Origin: a virus
Virus record (IMG/VR): IMGVR_UViG_3300042398_000572
Span: 1 to 48,028 of that record
DNA: 48,028 bases
Direction: 5' to 3' (one strand)
Each line of letters starts with the position of its first letter. Position 1 is the first letter of the stretch. The translations under genes were made by a program, and so were the position numbers. The notes under the pieces are model-generated. The model did not search any database. It was not told the DNA's origin and saw nothing but the letters and a program-made list of their open reading frames with translations. Positions 24,733-35,100 of this stretch are shown here, piece by piece.

Positions 24733-26370
24733 TTAAAACTTTAAAATTGCTCTAATTTTTTCTACTTGGTCTTGCTGGCGTACGATAAATTCTCTATTAT
24801 CCAGATATATAATTTCACCAGTTTTATTATCTATTTCTGGATCTGCTACTGCCTCTATATCTTCAGGTACATCTGTATTTATTACCAAATTTGGGATAGA
24901 TTGTGTGGTATTTGTAAGAATACTTGATGTTGTAATTATTGGAATTATTGGTAAGAGGTAGATACTCTCAGTTATACCATCGCCATCGGCATCAACCTTT
25001 TGTATGACAATAAACTTACCACCACTATCAGTAGTAATAACGTCATCAAGAGCATAGTTCTGTGGATCTAAAACTTGAATCACATAGCAACATGTCCCTG
25101 TAGTTGATCGGAAATTATTACCATTAAGTCTTAATGGATTTTTTATTACTCCGATTTGTCTGAAATCGTTGTTCAAAAACAAATCTGCGCTATCGTTAAC
25201 CAAGTTTACTGAGAAACCAACATTGGTTGCAAATAATTCTTTCTGTGCATTTGCGCCATGCCCTGCCCTCGGCGAAACGACTGCAATAAGTTCTGCGCCT
25301 GTCCCCTCCGCACCAGTAATTGTGACGTCTGCAAATGTATATCCCGAACCTCGGTTAGTTATTGTTACAGAGAGAATTGATCCATCATCAGAATCAATAT
25401 CCAAGATTGCTTCTGCACCAGATCCATCACCAACAATTGCTACTGCCGCATCACCATCAACATAATCGATACCACCAGAAATAATTTCTAGTCTATCAAT
25501 CGTTCCTGGAATTGCTGCGTTCTCAACATCTTCTTGAACAGTCCCAGATTCAGTTGCGCCCAATAAAACCGATGCTGCAGCACCAGATCCACCACCACCT
25601 GAAAATGTGATATACGCAAAACTGTAACCGCTGCCTTGATTTGTCAAAGTAATATTAGTAAGAACTCCAGCACCAGAAACGGCAGCAGTCGCAGTAGCGC
25701 CGACACCATCACCATTGATGTGAACAAATGGCGCAGTTTCATATGAAGATCCAGTGTCAGTAATAGTAATAGTATCTATTCTACCATTAACATCAAATTC
25801 AGGATCACCAGATCCTGCAATTTTTCTTACTGGAATATACTCAGGCGTCAAGAATTTAATTTTATCTGACGCCTCGACCTTGAACATGAATTTCCAAATA
25901 TAACCATCCTCGAGTTCGATTGCTGAAGTCGAGGTACCTGTTGGTTTTTCTGTGCTCGCCGCACCATTATTATTGAAAATACATTTGTAAACATGATCGT
26001 CATCGGTTAAAACATAAAATTGCGCATCTTGTAATGAAAGAGCGCCACTACTTGCAGCATATGCATTACCATCAGCATCGAGTTCGCCATATTTGTCGTC
26101 ATACTGATCATATACTGTCCCAGATGCCCAATTAATTCTGGGAATCATAAGAACTGTGTCGCTTTTCTCAATGCGTTTTACGAACAGCATGTTTCTGCTT
26201 GACGTGTTTGCATAACGCACAGAATCAACTGGTGTTTCAGGAGATTCCTCGTCATCCCACTCAGTTGTTCTGCCTACAAAGAAATAGAAGAAGTCGTTCT
26301 CGTTGGTAATATCACGATAGAGACTTCTTGCTATTTCTGTGCGACCTGCTGATCGTAGAAGAAGTGCCAT
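24733..26370 (-). CDS. 8: Baseplate wedge protein gp8 with a beta-repeat insertion
   Basis: 545 residues against 334 in T4. The ends match T4 gp8: the N-terminal NENDFFYFFVGRTTEWDDEE, PVDSVRY and IPRINW, then DGYIWKFMFKV at about 155-166, and the C-terminal IIYLDNREFIVRQQDQVEKI. Residues about 190-375 are an insertion built of four GSGY-type beta repeats (TDTGSSYETAP, TNQGSGYSFAY, SGGIDYVDGD, TNRGSGYTFAD). gp8 links gp7, gp10 and gp6 in the baseplate wedge. The repeat insertion may replace missing peripheral contacts. It lies six bases from the next gene. Confidence 0.85.
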   Translation of the reverse strand: MALLLRSAGRTEIARSLYRDITNENDFFYFFVGRTTEWDDEESPETPVDSVRYANTSSRNMLFVKRIEKSDTVLMIPRINWASGTVYDQYDDKYGELDADGNAYAASSGALSLQDAQFYVLTDDDHVYKCIFNNNGAASTEKPTGTSTSAIELEDGYIWKFMFKVEASDKIKFLTPEYIPVRKIAGSGDPEFDVNGRIDTITITDTGSSYETAPFVHINGDGVGATATAAVSGAGVLTNITLTNQGSGYSFAYITFSGGGGSGAAASVLLGATESGTVQEDVENAAIPGTIDRLEIISGGIDYVDGDAAVAIVGDGSGAEAILDIDSDDGSILSVTITNRGSGYTFADVTITGAEGTGAELIAVVSPRAGHGANAQKELFATNVGFSVNLVNDSADLFLNNDFRQIGVIKNPLRLNGNNFRSTTGTCCYVIQVLDPQNYALDDVITTDSGGKFIVIQKVDADGDGITESIYLLPIIPIITTSSILTNTTQSIPNLVINTDVPEDIEAVADPEIDNKTGEIIYLDNREFIVRQQDQVEKIRAILKF

Positions 26371-26376
26371 GTTATA

Positions 26377-26826
26377 TTACGAGATCGTTACCGTCCAAGT
26401 GATTGTCATGCTGTCTGACGCACCCTTGTTGATGACAGCAAATTCAGTGCGGCAAAGCATTGTGCCTGATGAAGAAGCATTGAAGATACCTGCTTCAGTA
26501 ACAGCACCAGTACCAACACCCGCACCAAAAGTTGCAACATATTCAATTGCGTTTGCAGTTACTGTTGTTGATGTGAGAGAAACACGCGAACCAAGTGGTG
26601 TTTCAAGAGCAGTATCACCTGCTGCTGGGTTTGTTGTGCCCGAACCAACTGCCATGTGTGTCATTGCACCAAGAGTTGTGTCCTTCATGCGCGAAGCAAT
26701 ATAAGCAAGACCTGTGTTAACGACCAAGTTTGGAACAGTTACGTTTTGTGTAACATTTCCTGCTTCGTCGCGAAGAACGATATTTAGTTCGCCCTTAGTA
26801 CCTTTTACGTTTTCGATTAGTTTCAT
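26377..26826 (-). CDS. Small virion structural protein
   Basis: 149 residues. The pattern is NVTVPNLVVNTGLAYIASRM, MTHMAVGSGTTNPAAGDTAL, ETPLGSRVSL, AVTEAGIFNASSSGTMLCRT, then a C-terminal beta strand ITWTVTIS. This style is common in phage tail and baseplate accessory proteins, where a conserved AVGxG and EAGIFN mark a beta-sandwich. It sits between gp7 and gp8 genes, so it may be a small baseplate component. An AAGAAGG ribosome binding site precedes the ATG. Confidence 0.7.
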   Translation of the reverse strand: MKLIENVKGTKGELNIVLRDEAGNVTQNVTVPNLVVNTGLAYIASRMKDTTLGAMTHMAVGSGTTNPAAGDTALETPLGSRVSLTSTTVTANAIEYVATFGAGVGTGAVTEAGIFNASSSGTMLCRTEFAVINKGASDSMTITWTVTIS

Positions 26827-26842
26827 TTGATTTACCTTCTTC

Positions 26843-29800
26843 TTAGTTAAAGTATGTTACTTGACCAACATAGTCCGAACCGAAGTCACCATCAACATAG
26901 TTTTGCGTATTCACAATACCATCTTCGGTGACTGTTACTGTTTCGAATAGTCCTTTAAGTGTATTTATAAGAGATTGTTCAGCAGCAGCAATAGATTCTA
27001 TCGTTGCAGAGTCATTCGCAACAATTAATAATTCAGTTGCACCTGCATCATCAGTTTTAACCAGATATGGAATTATACCAACTGTATCAGTTGACGTAAC
27101 AGATTCAGTCAAATATTTATACAGATGATTGGTTGAAGATTCAGATGTGTGCACGTGAGTTTCAGTAAGGTCATCCTCGAAATGGGGATCCTGCCCAATA
27201 GTTTCTCTGACAAGACCAACTGCTCTATATTCGTCAGCAATTACAGATTCTGTAAACGTTCTATAATACTCTACTGTTCTGGCGAATGTATCTGCGTTGG
27301 TTACTGTATCTGTCAGAGTTTTATTCATGTCAAACGCTTGCGATTCTGTGGTTATTGCTGCGTCAGATATAACCTTTGCAAAATCAAACTCAGTAGTATC
27401 TGCCGCGACATAATTTTCATCAAAGAAATCTTCAGCGTATGGATCTTGTAAGAAAATTGTATCTTGTAGAACCTTACCAAAATCAGTAATTGCATTTTCG
27501 GCAGTAATTGTGTTTTCGCTTACTTCGCGCACATATTGAACGACGCGATCGAACACGTCTGTAGTTTCAGTAGTATCGCCTTCATCTTCGTAGATACCAA
27601 CAGTAAAATCAAGGGATGCTATATCTGTTGTTGTCGCAACATCAGTTAATACCTTGAAAACATGACTGCTGTTTGCATCTGCTACTTCCGCAGAGTCAGT
27701 AAGAACCTTGATGAAGTTTACTGCATAATAGAATGTATCAGCAGAAAGTTCTTCAAGCACAAACTCATAGATATGCAGAGGTTGTATTGGTGTTGTAATA
27801 TATTGTCTGAAGTCAACCGTCTGCTCGAGAGTAAGTTCACCGAAGATAGCAGTACCTGCTGGATGCGTGGTATTCTTAACTATATCCAACCATTTATTGG
27901 AAGGAACATTCGAGCGAATTACATATGAGTAGTTCTGATAGTAGAAGTTATCTTGTAGTCTGTTGACATTTGACAACATACCACGCGAGTCTTTAAATCT
28001 ACCTGTCTTAACATTCACAGCACCTGTAGTAAACGACAGAGTAGCAGTACAACCCAATGGGGATTCGATTGTCGCAGTAAATGATTCGCGTTCGAAGTCA
28101 AATCCTGTGTCAAAAATACTTACTGCAGTTGGACAACCATCGTCATCAACTGCATCGATTCTAATAGACGCCTTGTTATCTCTACCAACGAGGGTATATG
28201 GACTTAATCCAGCGTCAGTTTCATTATACTTGTTAAGAAAATATTCTAAAGTTTCGTTTTCAAATTCTATGGTATAAGAACCAACGGAACCTGTTTCGTC
28301 GATAGAGAAAATGTCACCGACTGTAAACCCGCATGGTGGATCCCCACTGCAATCAATGACATCAACTGTTGCTAGTTGTCGAACAATGTAACCATAGTTC
28401 GTTACGGTTGTTCCCGAAACAATCTCAACTTTAGTGCGTATTGCTTGTGTGGAAAACGTAACAGCAGGTGCTGTTGAATAACCAGATCCGCCGTTTGTGA
28501 CAATTACGTGAGATATTTCACCAGTGTCTGTGAGTATTGGTCTGGCAGTTGCAGATGTTCCTGTCGCCGAAGTAAACTGCACTGTTGGTGTCGCAAAGTA
28601 TCCATTACCGCCATCAGTAACAGGTTCATATAGTCTATTATTTCCTGGATCTGCAGGAGCAATGTTAATTGCAGTACCCAATGCTGCGTTGTTTGCAGTC
28701 AATGCTAATTTTATTTGGTTGGCATTTACAACGATTACGTAATATATTGCATACTCTGTTAATCCACTAACGACATGTCCTGCGCTTTTAGAATAGATTA
28801 CAATATCGCCAGTAGAATAACCGTGACTGTTTATCGTAATTATATTCGTGCTATCATTTACGCTCGTTGACGAGTCGAATTGGGTATACGCCTCACCAAC
28901 AATTGCTTTTACTTGTCCGCCTGCAACAAGTGCAGAGGCAACTGCACCAGCACCTGGAACTCGAATTGTTGCAGTTTTCGGTAGACTTGTTACCAATTCA
29001 TAAACAGCAGGGAAAACATATGCGAACTTAGTAACATTGCTAATGTTAGTTTCAACAGTTCGCTCATATGTTATCGACGAGACATTCTCATAGTATGTAA
29101 TTCTGACTGTTTTACTGTTCAGGTCAAACGGATTTGCTGTAATTGATGAATCGACTGCAAGTTTTAATGTTACGTCTTCAATCCAAATACCATCAGATGC
29201 ACGAAGAATTTGTTCAGATGGATAGAAAATTTCTGTGCGTTCATTGTATAAGATTCTAAAGAGCAGTTCGATTGCCCTCTCAGAACCTTTTGCTTCATAG
29301 AACTGCTTAATAAATTTGATTAAACGTCTGTCGTCTATTTGCGCCCCAATCGGGAAGTTCTGCGCATACTGGTTTTTAAACTTAGGAATGAACGTATCAA
29401 GTGTTCTGTTGATATCAAAATTTTTCTCATAATTGAGAAGGAAATTGTTTACCTGATTTTCTTCGTCTAGGAACTCATAATATTTTTCCAGGAACGTAAC
29501 GAATACAGGATACTCGGTGCGAACGAAATCCGGAAGTTGATTTGCAATCAGATGACTTAATGATTGCTTGAACCCGTTGTATTCATCGTCAATGTAAACC
29601 ATATTTGCAGTTGCTGCTGCACCAGAACCATTACCACCTGTGAATGTTACTGCTGGTGGTTCGAGATATTTATGTCCTCCCGATGTAACCGTGATTGCAG
29701 TGATTCGTCCACCCGCGACTGTAGCAACTGCTGTTGCACCTCCACCGCCAGCGATTGAAACTGTTGGCGCAGAGGTGTAACCCGATCCGCCATTCGTGAC

Positions 29801-29845
29801 CGTTATACTGGCAATCTTCTTATAGAATGAGGTGGTCTGTGACAT
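26843..29845 (-). CDS. 7: Baseplate wedge protein gp7-like
   Basis: 1000 residues (T4 gp7 is 1032). The core from about residue 100 resembles the C-terminal half of T4 gp7: [68 protein letters not shown], and later [20 protein letters not shown] followed by [14 protein letters not shown]. The N-terminus carries two GSGY-type beta repeats and the middle two more. Residues about 690-1000 are an extension of repeats around the pattern KxLTDxxxxxD. gp7 organises the baseplate wedge around gp10, gp8 and gp6-gp25-gp53. The rest of T4 gp7 is not recognisable here. Confidence 0.8.
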   Translation of the reverse strand: MSQTTSFYKKIASITVTNGGSGYTSAPTVSIAGGGGATAVATVAGGRITAITVTSGGHKYLEPPAVTFTGGNGSGAAATANMVYIDDEYNGFKQSLSHLIANQLPDFVRTEYPVFVTFLEKYYEFLDEENQVNNFLLNYEKNFDINRTLDTFIPKFKNQYAQNFPIGAQIDDRRLIKFIKQFYEAKGSERAIELLFRILYNERTEIFYPSEQILRASDGIWIEDVTLKLAVDSSITANPFDLNSKTVRITYYENVSSITYERTVETNISNVTKFAYVFPAVYELVTSLPKTATIRVPGAGAVASALVAGGQVKAIVGEAYTQFDSSTSVNDSTNIITINSHGYSTGDIVIYSKSAGHVVSGLTEYAIYYVIVVNANQIKLALTANNAALGTAINIAPADPGNNRLYEPVTDGGNGYFATPTVQFTSATGTSATARPILTDTGEISHVIVTNGGSGYSTAPAVTFSTQAIRTKVEIVSGTTVTNYGYIVRQLATVDVIDCSGDPPCGFTVGDIFSIDETGSVGSYTIEFENETLEYFLNKYNETDAGLSPYTLVGRDNKASIRIDAVDDDGCPTAVSIFDTGFDFERESFTATIESPLGCTATLSFTTGAVNVKTGRFKDSRGMLSNVNRLQDNFYYQNYSYVIRSNVPSNKWLDIVKNTTHPAGTAIFGELTLEQTVDFRQYITTPIQPLHIYEFVLEELSADTFYYAVNFIKVLTDSAEVADANSSHVFKVLTDVATTTDIASLDFTVGIYEDEGDTTETTDVFDRVVQYVREVSENTITAENAITDFGKVLQDTIFLQDPYAEDFFDENYVAADTTEFDFAKVISDAAITTESQAFDMNKTLTDTVTNADTFARTVEYYRTFTESVIADEYRAVGLVRETIGQDPHFEDDLTETHVHTSESSTNHLYKYLTESVTSTDTVGIIPYLVKTDDAGATELLIVANDSATIESIAAAEQSLINTLKGLFETVTVTEDGIVNTQNYVDGDFGSDYVGQVTYFN
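26962..26969 (-). promoter_or_regulatory. Late promoter candidate before the 149-residue gene
   Basis: Exact TATAAATA on the minus strand in the 3' end of gp7, with a predicted leader of about 130 bases to the ATG at 26826. It is likely to boost expression of the 149-residue protein and gp8. Confidence 0.5.
27114..27121 (-). promoter_or_regulatory. Second late promoter candidate inside gp7
   Basis: Another exact TATAAATA on the minus strand, 152 bases upstream of the first. Being farther inside coding sequence it may be a chance match. Confidence 0.3.
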
Positions 29846-29848
29846 CTA

Positions 29849-31747
29849 TTATTCTTGTGAATTAGCAACTGCCGTAATCGACAGACCTGCAGGAATGTTT
29901 ACTAGAGAATTCGCGGCGCTCGTATCTAAAGTTAACACAGTATTTCTAGCAGCATATGGGAAGACTGCTGCTGTTGACACGTTCGAAGTTGAGGTCAAAT
30001 CTGTTGTTAAAATATTCGGCGCATCACCAGAGGGTTCAACATAAACTCGTATAGTATTGTCTAGAGTTGATTCTGTTCCTGAATTAATGAGAAGATCGGA
30101 AATAGTAACAACACCAGTTGTATAGTCGACAGTTCCTACATTGGATAGAACAATAACATCATCTGATGCACGTTTCATCACAAGAGTTCCAATATCACCA
30201 ACTGTCGTATCATGTTGATCAGTTATGTATACCACATAATCCTGTGTTCCGATAGTCGTATTGAAAGTCGTAGTTTTTAATGTTTCAATTTCCAATGGCC
30301 CATTAAATCTGACTACATAGTCTTCTGGAAACTCTGTGAATATCGGAATTCGTTTATGCATTAGTACTTGAATGCTCGCAGAGAAAATAGACTGCGTCGT
30401 TCCAACCACTGCCGACAGTAATTTAGAATAATAGAAGTTTTTCTGCAATTTATTGACGTTGTTCGTGAAGAAGTTTCGCACAACCGTTCCAACCTCGGAC
30501 TCTATTCTCGAGGAGGTAAGAGATGTAATTGTCTTATTATAGTTGACTGTAATGTTCAAACCGATATATGTTTCGATTGGATCTACGAATTCAGGTTGAA
30601 TAGAAACAACACTTCTTGGTCGAATAATATCTCTGGCGATAATATCTTTATCTGCTTGCGAGATAATCGATCCAGGTAAAGGTTGAATCGAAATAAACAC
30701 TTTACCGTAGATTGGAGGATTATTCTCTTCTCCACCCCACACAGAAATAGAATTAATATTTCCAAATCTAGATCTGATCAGTGTCTCATAATCGTCTGAT
30801 GTAACAACACGATTTTTAGTAGCGTTAAATTTTGGCGCATTGTAACGAATACTATCTACGCTTTCTTTTTCGCTACCACCAGTAGCAGCAGATCCCAAAT
30901 AAACGACTTTAGTCTCGCCTGTTGCAGTGAACGTTCTTGATGGCGAAAAGTTAGGAATAAAATTCGCGGCGGATCCACTGCTTACGATATAATCGATGCT
31001 GACAATATTACCAACTTGCAGTTGCTGCCCGATAACATCATCGCCAAATCTTACTTCATATAAACCAGATGGACCCTCTTCGATAAAGAACGCTCTAGTA
31101 TTTGCATCAACTTCCACAATATCATCATAAAAGTTCCATGTAGTAATTGATGTAACGGTATTTGATTGTTGCACTCTTACTCTTACAGTAGTAGTGTCAA
31201 TGTTACCATTCGGTAAAACAAACGGTCCAGATTTATTAGATTGATCAACAATAAATGTATTAGTTACTCGCTTACCTTCAATCAGTTCCATCGGGAAACT
31301 GAATCCTGTTTGTCCCGTTTCAAGAATTACTAGACCCGAAACATAATCTTCTTTCGGGAAAAACGTATATGTGTTCTTTGCCGTCTTTGCAGTAAATGGG
31401 GTGTCGCGCGATATAGTTAAACTGGTATTTGTGAATGATACAGGTGGATCAATCTGCAGCGTAATATTTGCTCGAGCAGATCTTCTCGAAGTAGGTGTAT
31501 AACCCAATGTTTTCGCAATAGATGCGACCGAGTTTCTCTTGACTGCGCTATCAATAAACATTTCATTTGCTTGAAGATGTGCGAGAGTTGCATTGTAGTG
31601 CGTATTATAGGCAAGAATGTCAAGAAGTATCGTGAGACCAGCGCCATCAAAATTATAATCCTGGAACTCCTCTTGCGATTGCATGAAGGTTTTTAGATTT
31701 TCCTTGATAGTTGCAAAATCTAATTCAGTTACATTAAGTTGAGACAT
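29849..31747 (-). CDS. 6: Baseplate wedge protein gp6
   Basis: 632 residues (T4 gp6 is 660). gp6 forms the inner ring of the baseplate and drives the change of shape on contraction; it belongs to the baseplate J-like family. The N-terminus (LNVTELDFATIKENLKTFMQ, QEEFQDYNFDGAGLTILLDI, LAYNTHYNATLAHLQANEMF, IDSAVKRNSVASIAKTLGYT) is a textbook match. Later KVFISIQPLPGSIISQADKD and RPRSVVSIQPEFVDPIETYI fit the J domain. It is followed closely by gp7 and preceded by gp25, an order conserved in contractile tails. Confidence 0.93.
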   Translation of the reverse strand: MSQLNVTELDFATIKENLKTFMQSQEEFQDYNFDGAGLTILLDILAYNTHYNATLAHLQANEMFIDSAVKRNSVASIAKTLGYTPTSRRSARANITLQIDPPVSFTNTSLTISRDTPFTAKTAKNTYTFFPKEDYVSGLVILETGQTGFSFPMELIEGKRVTNTFIVDQSNKSGPFVLPNGNIDTTTVRVRVQQSNTVTSITTWNFYDDIVEVDANTRAFFIEEGPSGLYEVRFGDDVIGQQLQVGNIVSIDYIVSSGSAANFIPNFSPSRTFTATGETKVVYLGSAATGGSEKESVDSIRYNAPKFNATKNRVVTSDDYETLIRSRFGNINSISVWGGEENNPPIYGKVFISIQPLPGSIISQADKDIIARDIIRPRSVVSIQPEFVDPIETYIGLNITVNYNKTITSLTSSRIESEVGTVVRNFFTNNVNKLQKNFYYSKLLSAVVGTTQSIFSASIQVLMHKRIPIFTEFPEDYVVRFNGPLEIETLKTTTFNTTIGTQDYVVYITDQHDTTVGDIGTLVMKRASDDVIVLSNVGTVDYTTGVVTISDLLINSGTESTLDNTIRVYVEPSGDAPNILTTDLTSTSNVSTAAVFPYAARNTVLTLDTSAANSLVNIPAGLSITAVANSQE

Positions 31748-31748
31748 C

Positions 31749-32147
31749 TTATCTACTTCTTCTTAGAACAGTTGAAAATGAAACGGGATCTGCAACCCCA
31801 ACAACATAAAAATAAATTGTCACATCAAACGCATTCTGATCAAAGAGAGGCACAACATCTATTTGTTGCGATCTAACTCGTGGTTCATACTTATTGATTA
31901 GTAACTCTAATCTCAACTTCAAGGAATTGGCAGTAACCATGTCAACGTTCTCGAACATCATACCGTAGATCGGCGATCCAATTTTAGGTTGGAATGGTCT
32001 TTCATAGAAGTTCGTAAGAACGAGAACTTTCAGTGCCTGCTTTACAGCATTAACATCAAACTTCCTCGCAACGTCACCCGTAATTGGATGCGCTGCGAAG
32101 GATAAGTCTAAATCCGAATAGATTCTGTTTACTGTTTTTGTTGTCAT
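31749..32147 (-). CDS. 25: Baseplate wedge protein gp25
   Basis: 132 residues, the same length as T4 gp25. It is the small sheath-nucleating wedge protein (lysozyme-like family by name only). Seen: IYSDLDLSFAAHPITGDVAR, VKQALKVLVLTNFYERPFQP (the conserved EPR-like core is FYERPF), KIGSPIYGMMFE and a C-terminal LINKYEPRVRSQQIDV. It sits directly upstream of gp6. No ribosome binding site is visible before the ATG, and a late promoter ends six bases upstream. Confidence 0.93.
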   Translation of the reverse strand: MTTKTVNRIYSDLDLSFAAHPITGDVARKFDVNAVKQALKVLVLTNFYERPFQPKIGSPIYGMMFENVDMVTANSLKLRLELLINKYEPRVRSQQIDVVPLFDQNAFDVTIYFYVVGVADPVSFSTVLRRSR

Positions 32148-32152
32148 ATAGT

Positions 32153-32160
32153 TATTTATA
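32153..32160 (-). promoter_or_regulatory. Late promoter touching the gp25 start
   Basis: Exact TATAAATA on the minus strand. With the usual spacing, transcription would begin at or next to the gp25 ATG (32147), giving a leaderless or nearly leaderless message. It would drive gp25-gp6-gp7 as a unit. Confidence 0.6.
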
Positions 32161-32190
32161 TCAACTTCTTAGACGGTCAGAATCGATTCA

Positions 32191-35100
32191 TCATCTTAGA
32201 TGAGGAATCTGTTTGAATTTTCCTTTTGATATATATTTTCCTGACGGTCCTTCCATAGTCCCGCTCATCCCAGGACGTTGTTTTCCATCTCTGTAAACCC
32301 ACCCTACGTGAATCCATCCACTGGTTGATTTGTTTGGCGTATACTCTAGTAAGATTTGATCGTGCTTACAATTGTCAGTAATCCATTTTGCAATTTTAAT
32401 GAATTCTCTTTTATCTCGACCTCCGATACCATCAATGTCAGCTGCAGCACCATAACCATGAGCGCCTGGATCACGTCCTCCTCTATTCGGATGCGTGCTT
32501 CTATACCCACAAGACAATCTAAGTTTACCCCATTTTTCTTGTGTAGGTTCAAGAATATTAACGCACAGGCAACGCAAGTTATTAATGATATCTGCTACTG
32601 TATGCCCATACGGAGATGACCGCAATCCTCTCCATCCATCTGGGCAACCATCGCTCGGAAACACACAAAGATCTTCTAACTTGAAGTTTGGTGATAATTG
32701 AAGATTACCATTATATTTCCCAGATAATGGGGTAAGTTCTACTGATTTACCTTTTAGTATAACTATGTTACAAGATTTCGTTGCAACACCAGATTTATCT
32801 GGAATTGTTCCAGTTTCTGTTCCTGGATCGCCTGTATCATTTGAAACTGTATTGTTTCCAGCACTTGATGGATCTCCGTCTGTATTGACGCAATCTGGAT
32901 TATTGCTTTCTACTGGAGGAGTATCATCACCATCGGCATTCATAATATCATTTTCACCATCATAACCAGTAGCAACTGTATTGACAGTTCTTTCAACTGG
33001 TTGTGACGCAGATAGAGATACAGGTTTTTCTAACTCATATGTTACTGGGAGTTTCGCAGATACTGCACAGACTGCATCTTCAGCAGAACCAGCAGAACCA
33101 GCAGACGCAGGAACTGTGATAGATGCAGTGGTATTACCCTTTATATCGGTAGTATCATCTGGAGTATTATGTGTTCCCTTCAGGTTTGTAGTTCCTGCAT
33201 TCAATGTAGTAATATTTGCTGTTGTTACATCAAGAGTTGCAGTATCAATAGGCGAAGACGTAACCAGTGGTGCCTTCAAACTGATGTTTCCTGTGCTTTC
33301 TGCATTAATAGTTCCAGCAGATTTAATATTAACATTACCTGTTGATTCTTGGTTGATCATCGCAGCAGATTTAATATTAACATTACCTGTTGATTCTTGG
33401 TTGATCATCGCAGCAGTTTTCAAGTTAATATCACCAGTAGATTTAGCAAGTAATTCTGCGTCAGTGCAGAGATTCATGTTACCCGTTGAATGGTTGAAGA
33501 ACGATCCACCAGATTTGATGTGCGTATTAACCTTAGATGTCAGGTTTAACCCTGCATCTGTTGTTAGATTATATTTACCCGTAGTTTTGGTAGTGACTGC
33601 TCCTGTAATTTCAGCATCAACCTTACCTTCATTCTTAACAGAAATATCGCCTTCGTTTCTGAGGTAGATACCATCCTGCACTGAAAGACCAAGAGATCCA
33701 CCAATGTTGACATTGACATCATTATGGATGTCAAGACTGACTTTGCCGTGCATAGTTAGTGCGGTATCATTCATAATGAACACATTACATTGTCCTGCAA
33801 TGTGAACGTTGGCATTACCTTCAATTAAAACGAAACCATCTTTTTCAATAATGGAATACCCATTACCCATAATTTTATTTACTTGAGTTCCATCAGGTCC
33901 AGTCTCTGTAAAGGTTCCTGACTTGTGAGCAATATTCAAACGCTCAAATCCAGGAGTGTCATCAATTTCCAAAGCATGACCAGATTCACCAGCAAACACT
34001 TTATTATATGGATATTTTGCAGCGTATGGAGTTGCTGGTTGTTCCCACGTAGACCCAGAACGTCCTGCCATTTTGACAGCACGTTTTCTCGATGCATTTC
34101 TTGCTGCTGGTGAAGAACCTAATGACTGAGAAGATTTATCGCCCGCAGATGTTCTTGGGTCTGGGTTAATATTTTTAGAATTTACCCCAAGCGCAAGAGT
34201 ATTGGTATCTGGTTTGTTTACGTAGTCTGGTTTTGGATATTTTTTTCCAGGATCAGCAAAACCTTTTTCATCTGGTTTTTCTACGTTAGTTCCCTCGTGC
34301 GTCGGAAGAGCATTCGCAGGTGCAGAATTTACCTGAGTAGTAGGTTCCGCCGATCTTGCATTATGCTCGATACCATTATCTAGAGTGTTCGGAGAAGAAC
34401 TCTTTAATGGTGCATCAACTTTTTCTACTGTCTTAGTTTGTGTTACTGTTCCATCTGCGTCTGTTGTTGTGGTAACGGTTGTTACCGCACCAGAAGATTG
34501 AACAGTTGACACGGATGACGTAGAACTCCCGTCAGCAGAAGTTTCTGTCGCTTGTGAAATCGCAGAAGAAATAGTTTGGGTATCTGCAGTAAAGTTTGTT
34601 TGAATTTCATTCTTTGCTGATATACATGCTTCATATGTGAACGACAATCTAGATCTATCTGCTTCTTGCGCCTTAGCATCAAGTTGCTTGATGAGAGTTT
34701 CTATGTCAGCGGGATCGTCGAAAGCAATGGTTTTGTTGCTTTCAACATCATCAATTTTAGTATTCTCATTAGTGGTTTTTAACTGTTTTAGTGCTGTGAC
34801 AATACTTGGATATGTTTTGGGCAACCATTCAATTACAGTCTCAATAGCAAGTAACCAAGTTCCACCAGATCCTCTACCATGCAAAGAATCGCGTTCTGCT
34901 GATTTGATTTGATTGAGTTTAGTTGCTGCAGTAGAAGCAAGATTTGCAGAATCTGAATCGGATCCTTCAAAAAGAACTCTTCCATTCTCGACTCTATCTA
35001 CGACAGTGAGTTTAAAGGTTTCCGCACCAAGTTGTTCTAATGTAGTCACAATACCATTCTGAATAAAACTGAATGGATTTGTTACTGTTGTGGTGAAACC

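Noticed and set aside
29667-29674. CATAAATA on the minus strand in gp7
   Set aside because: Deep inside coding sequence with no gene start nearby in the right direction.
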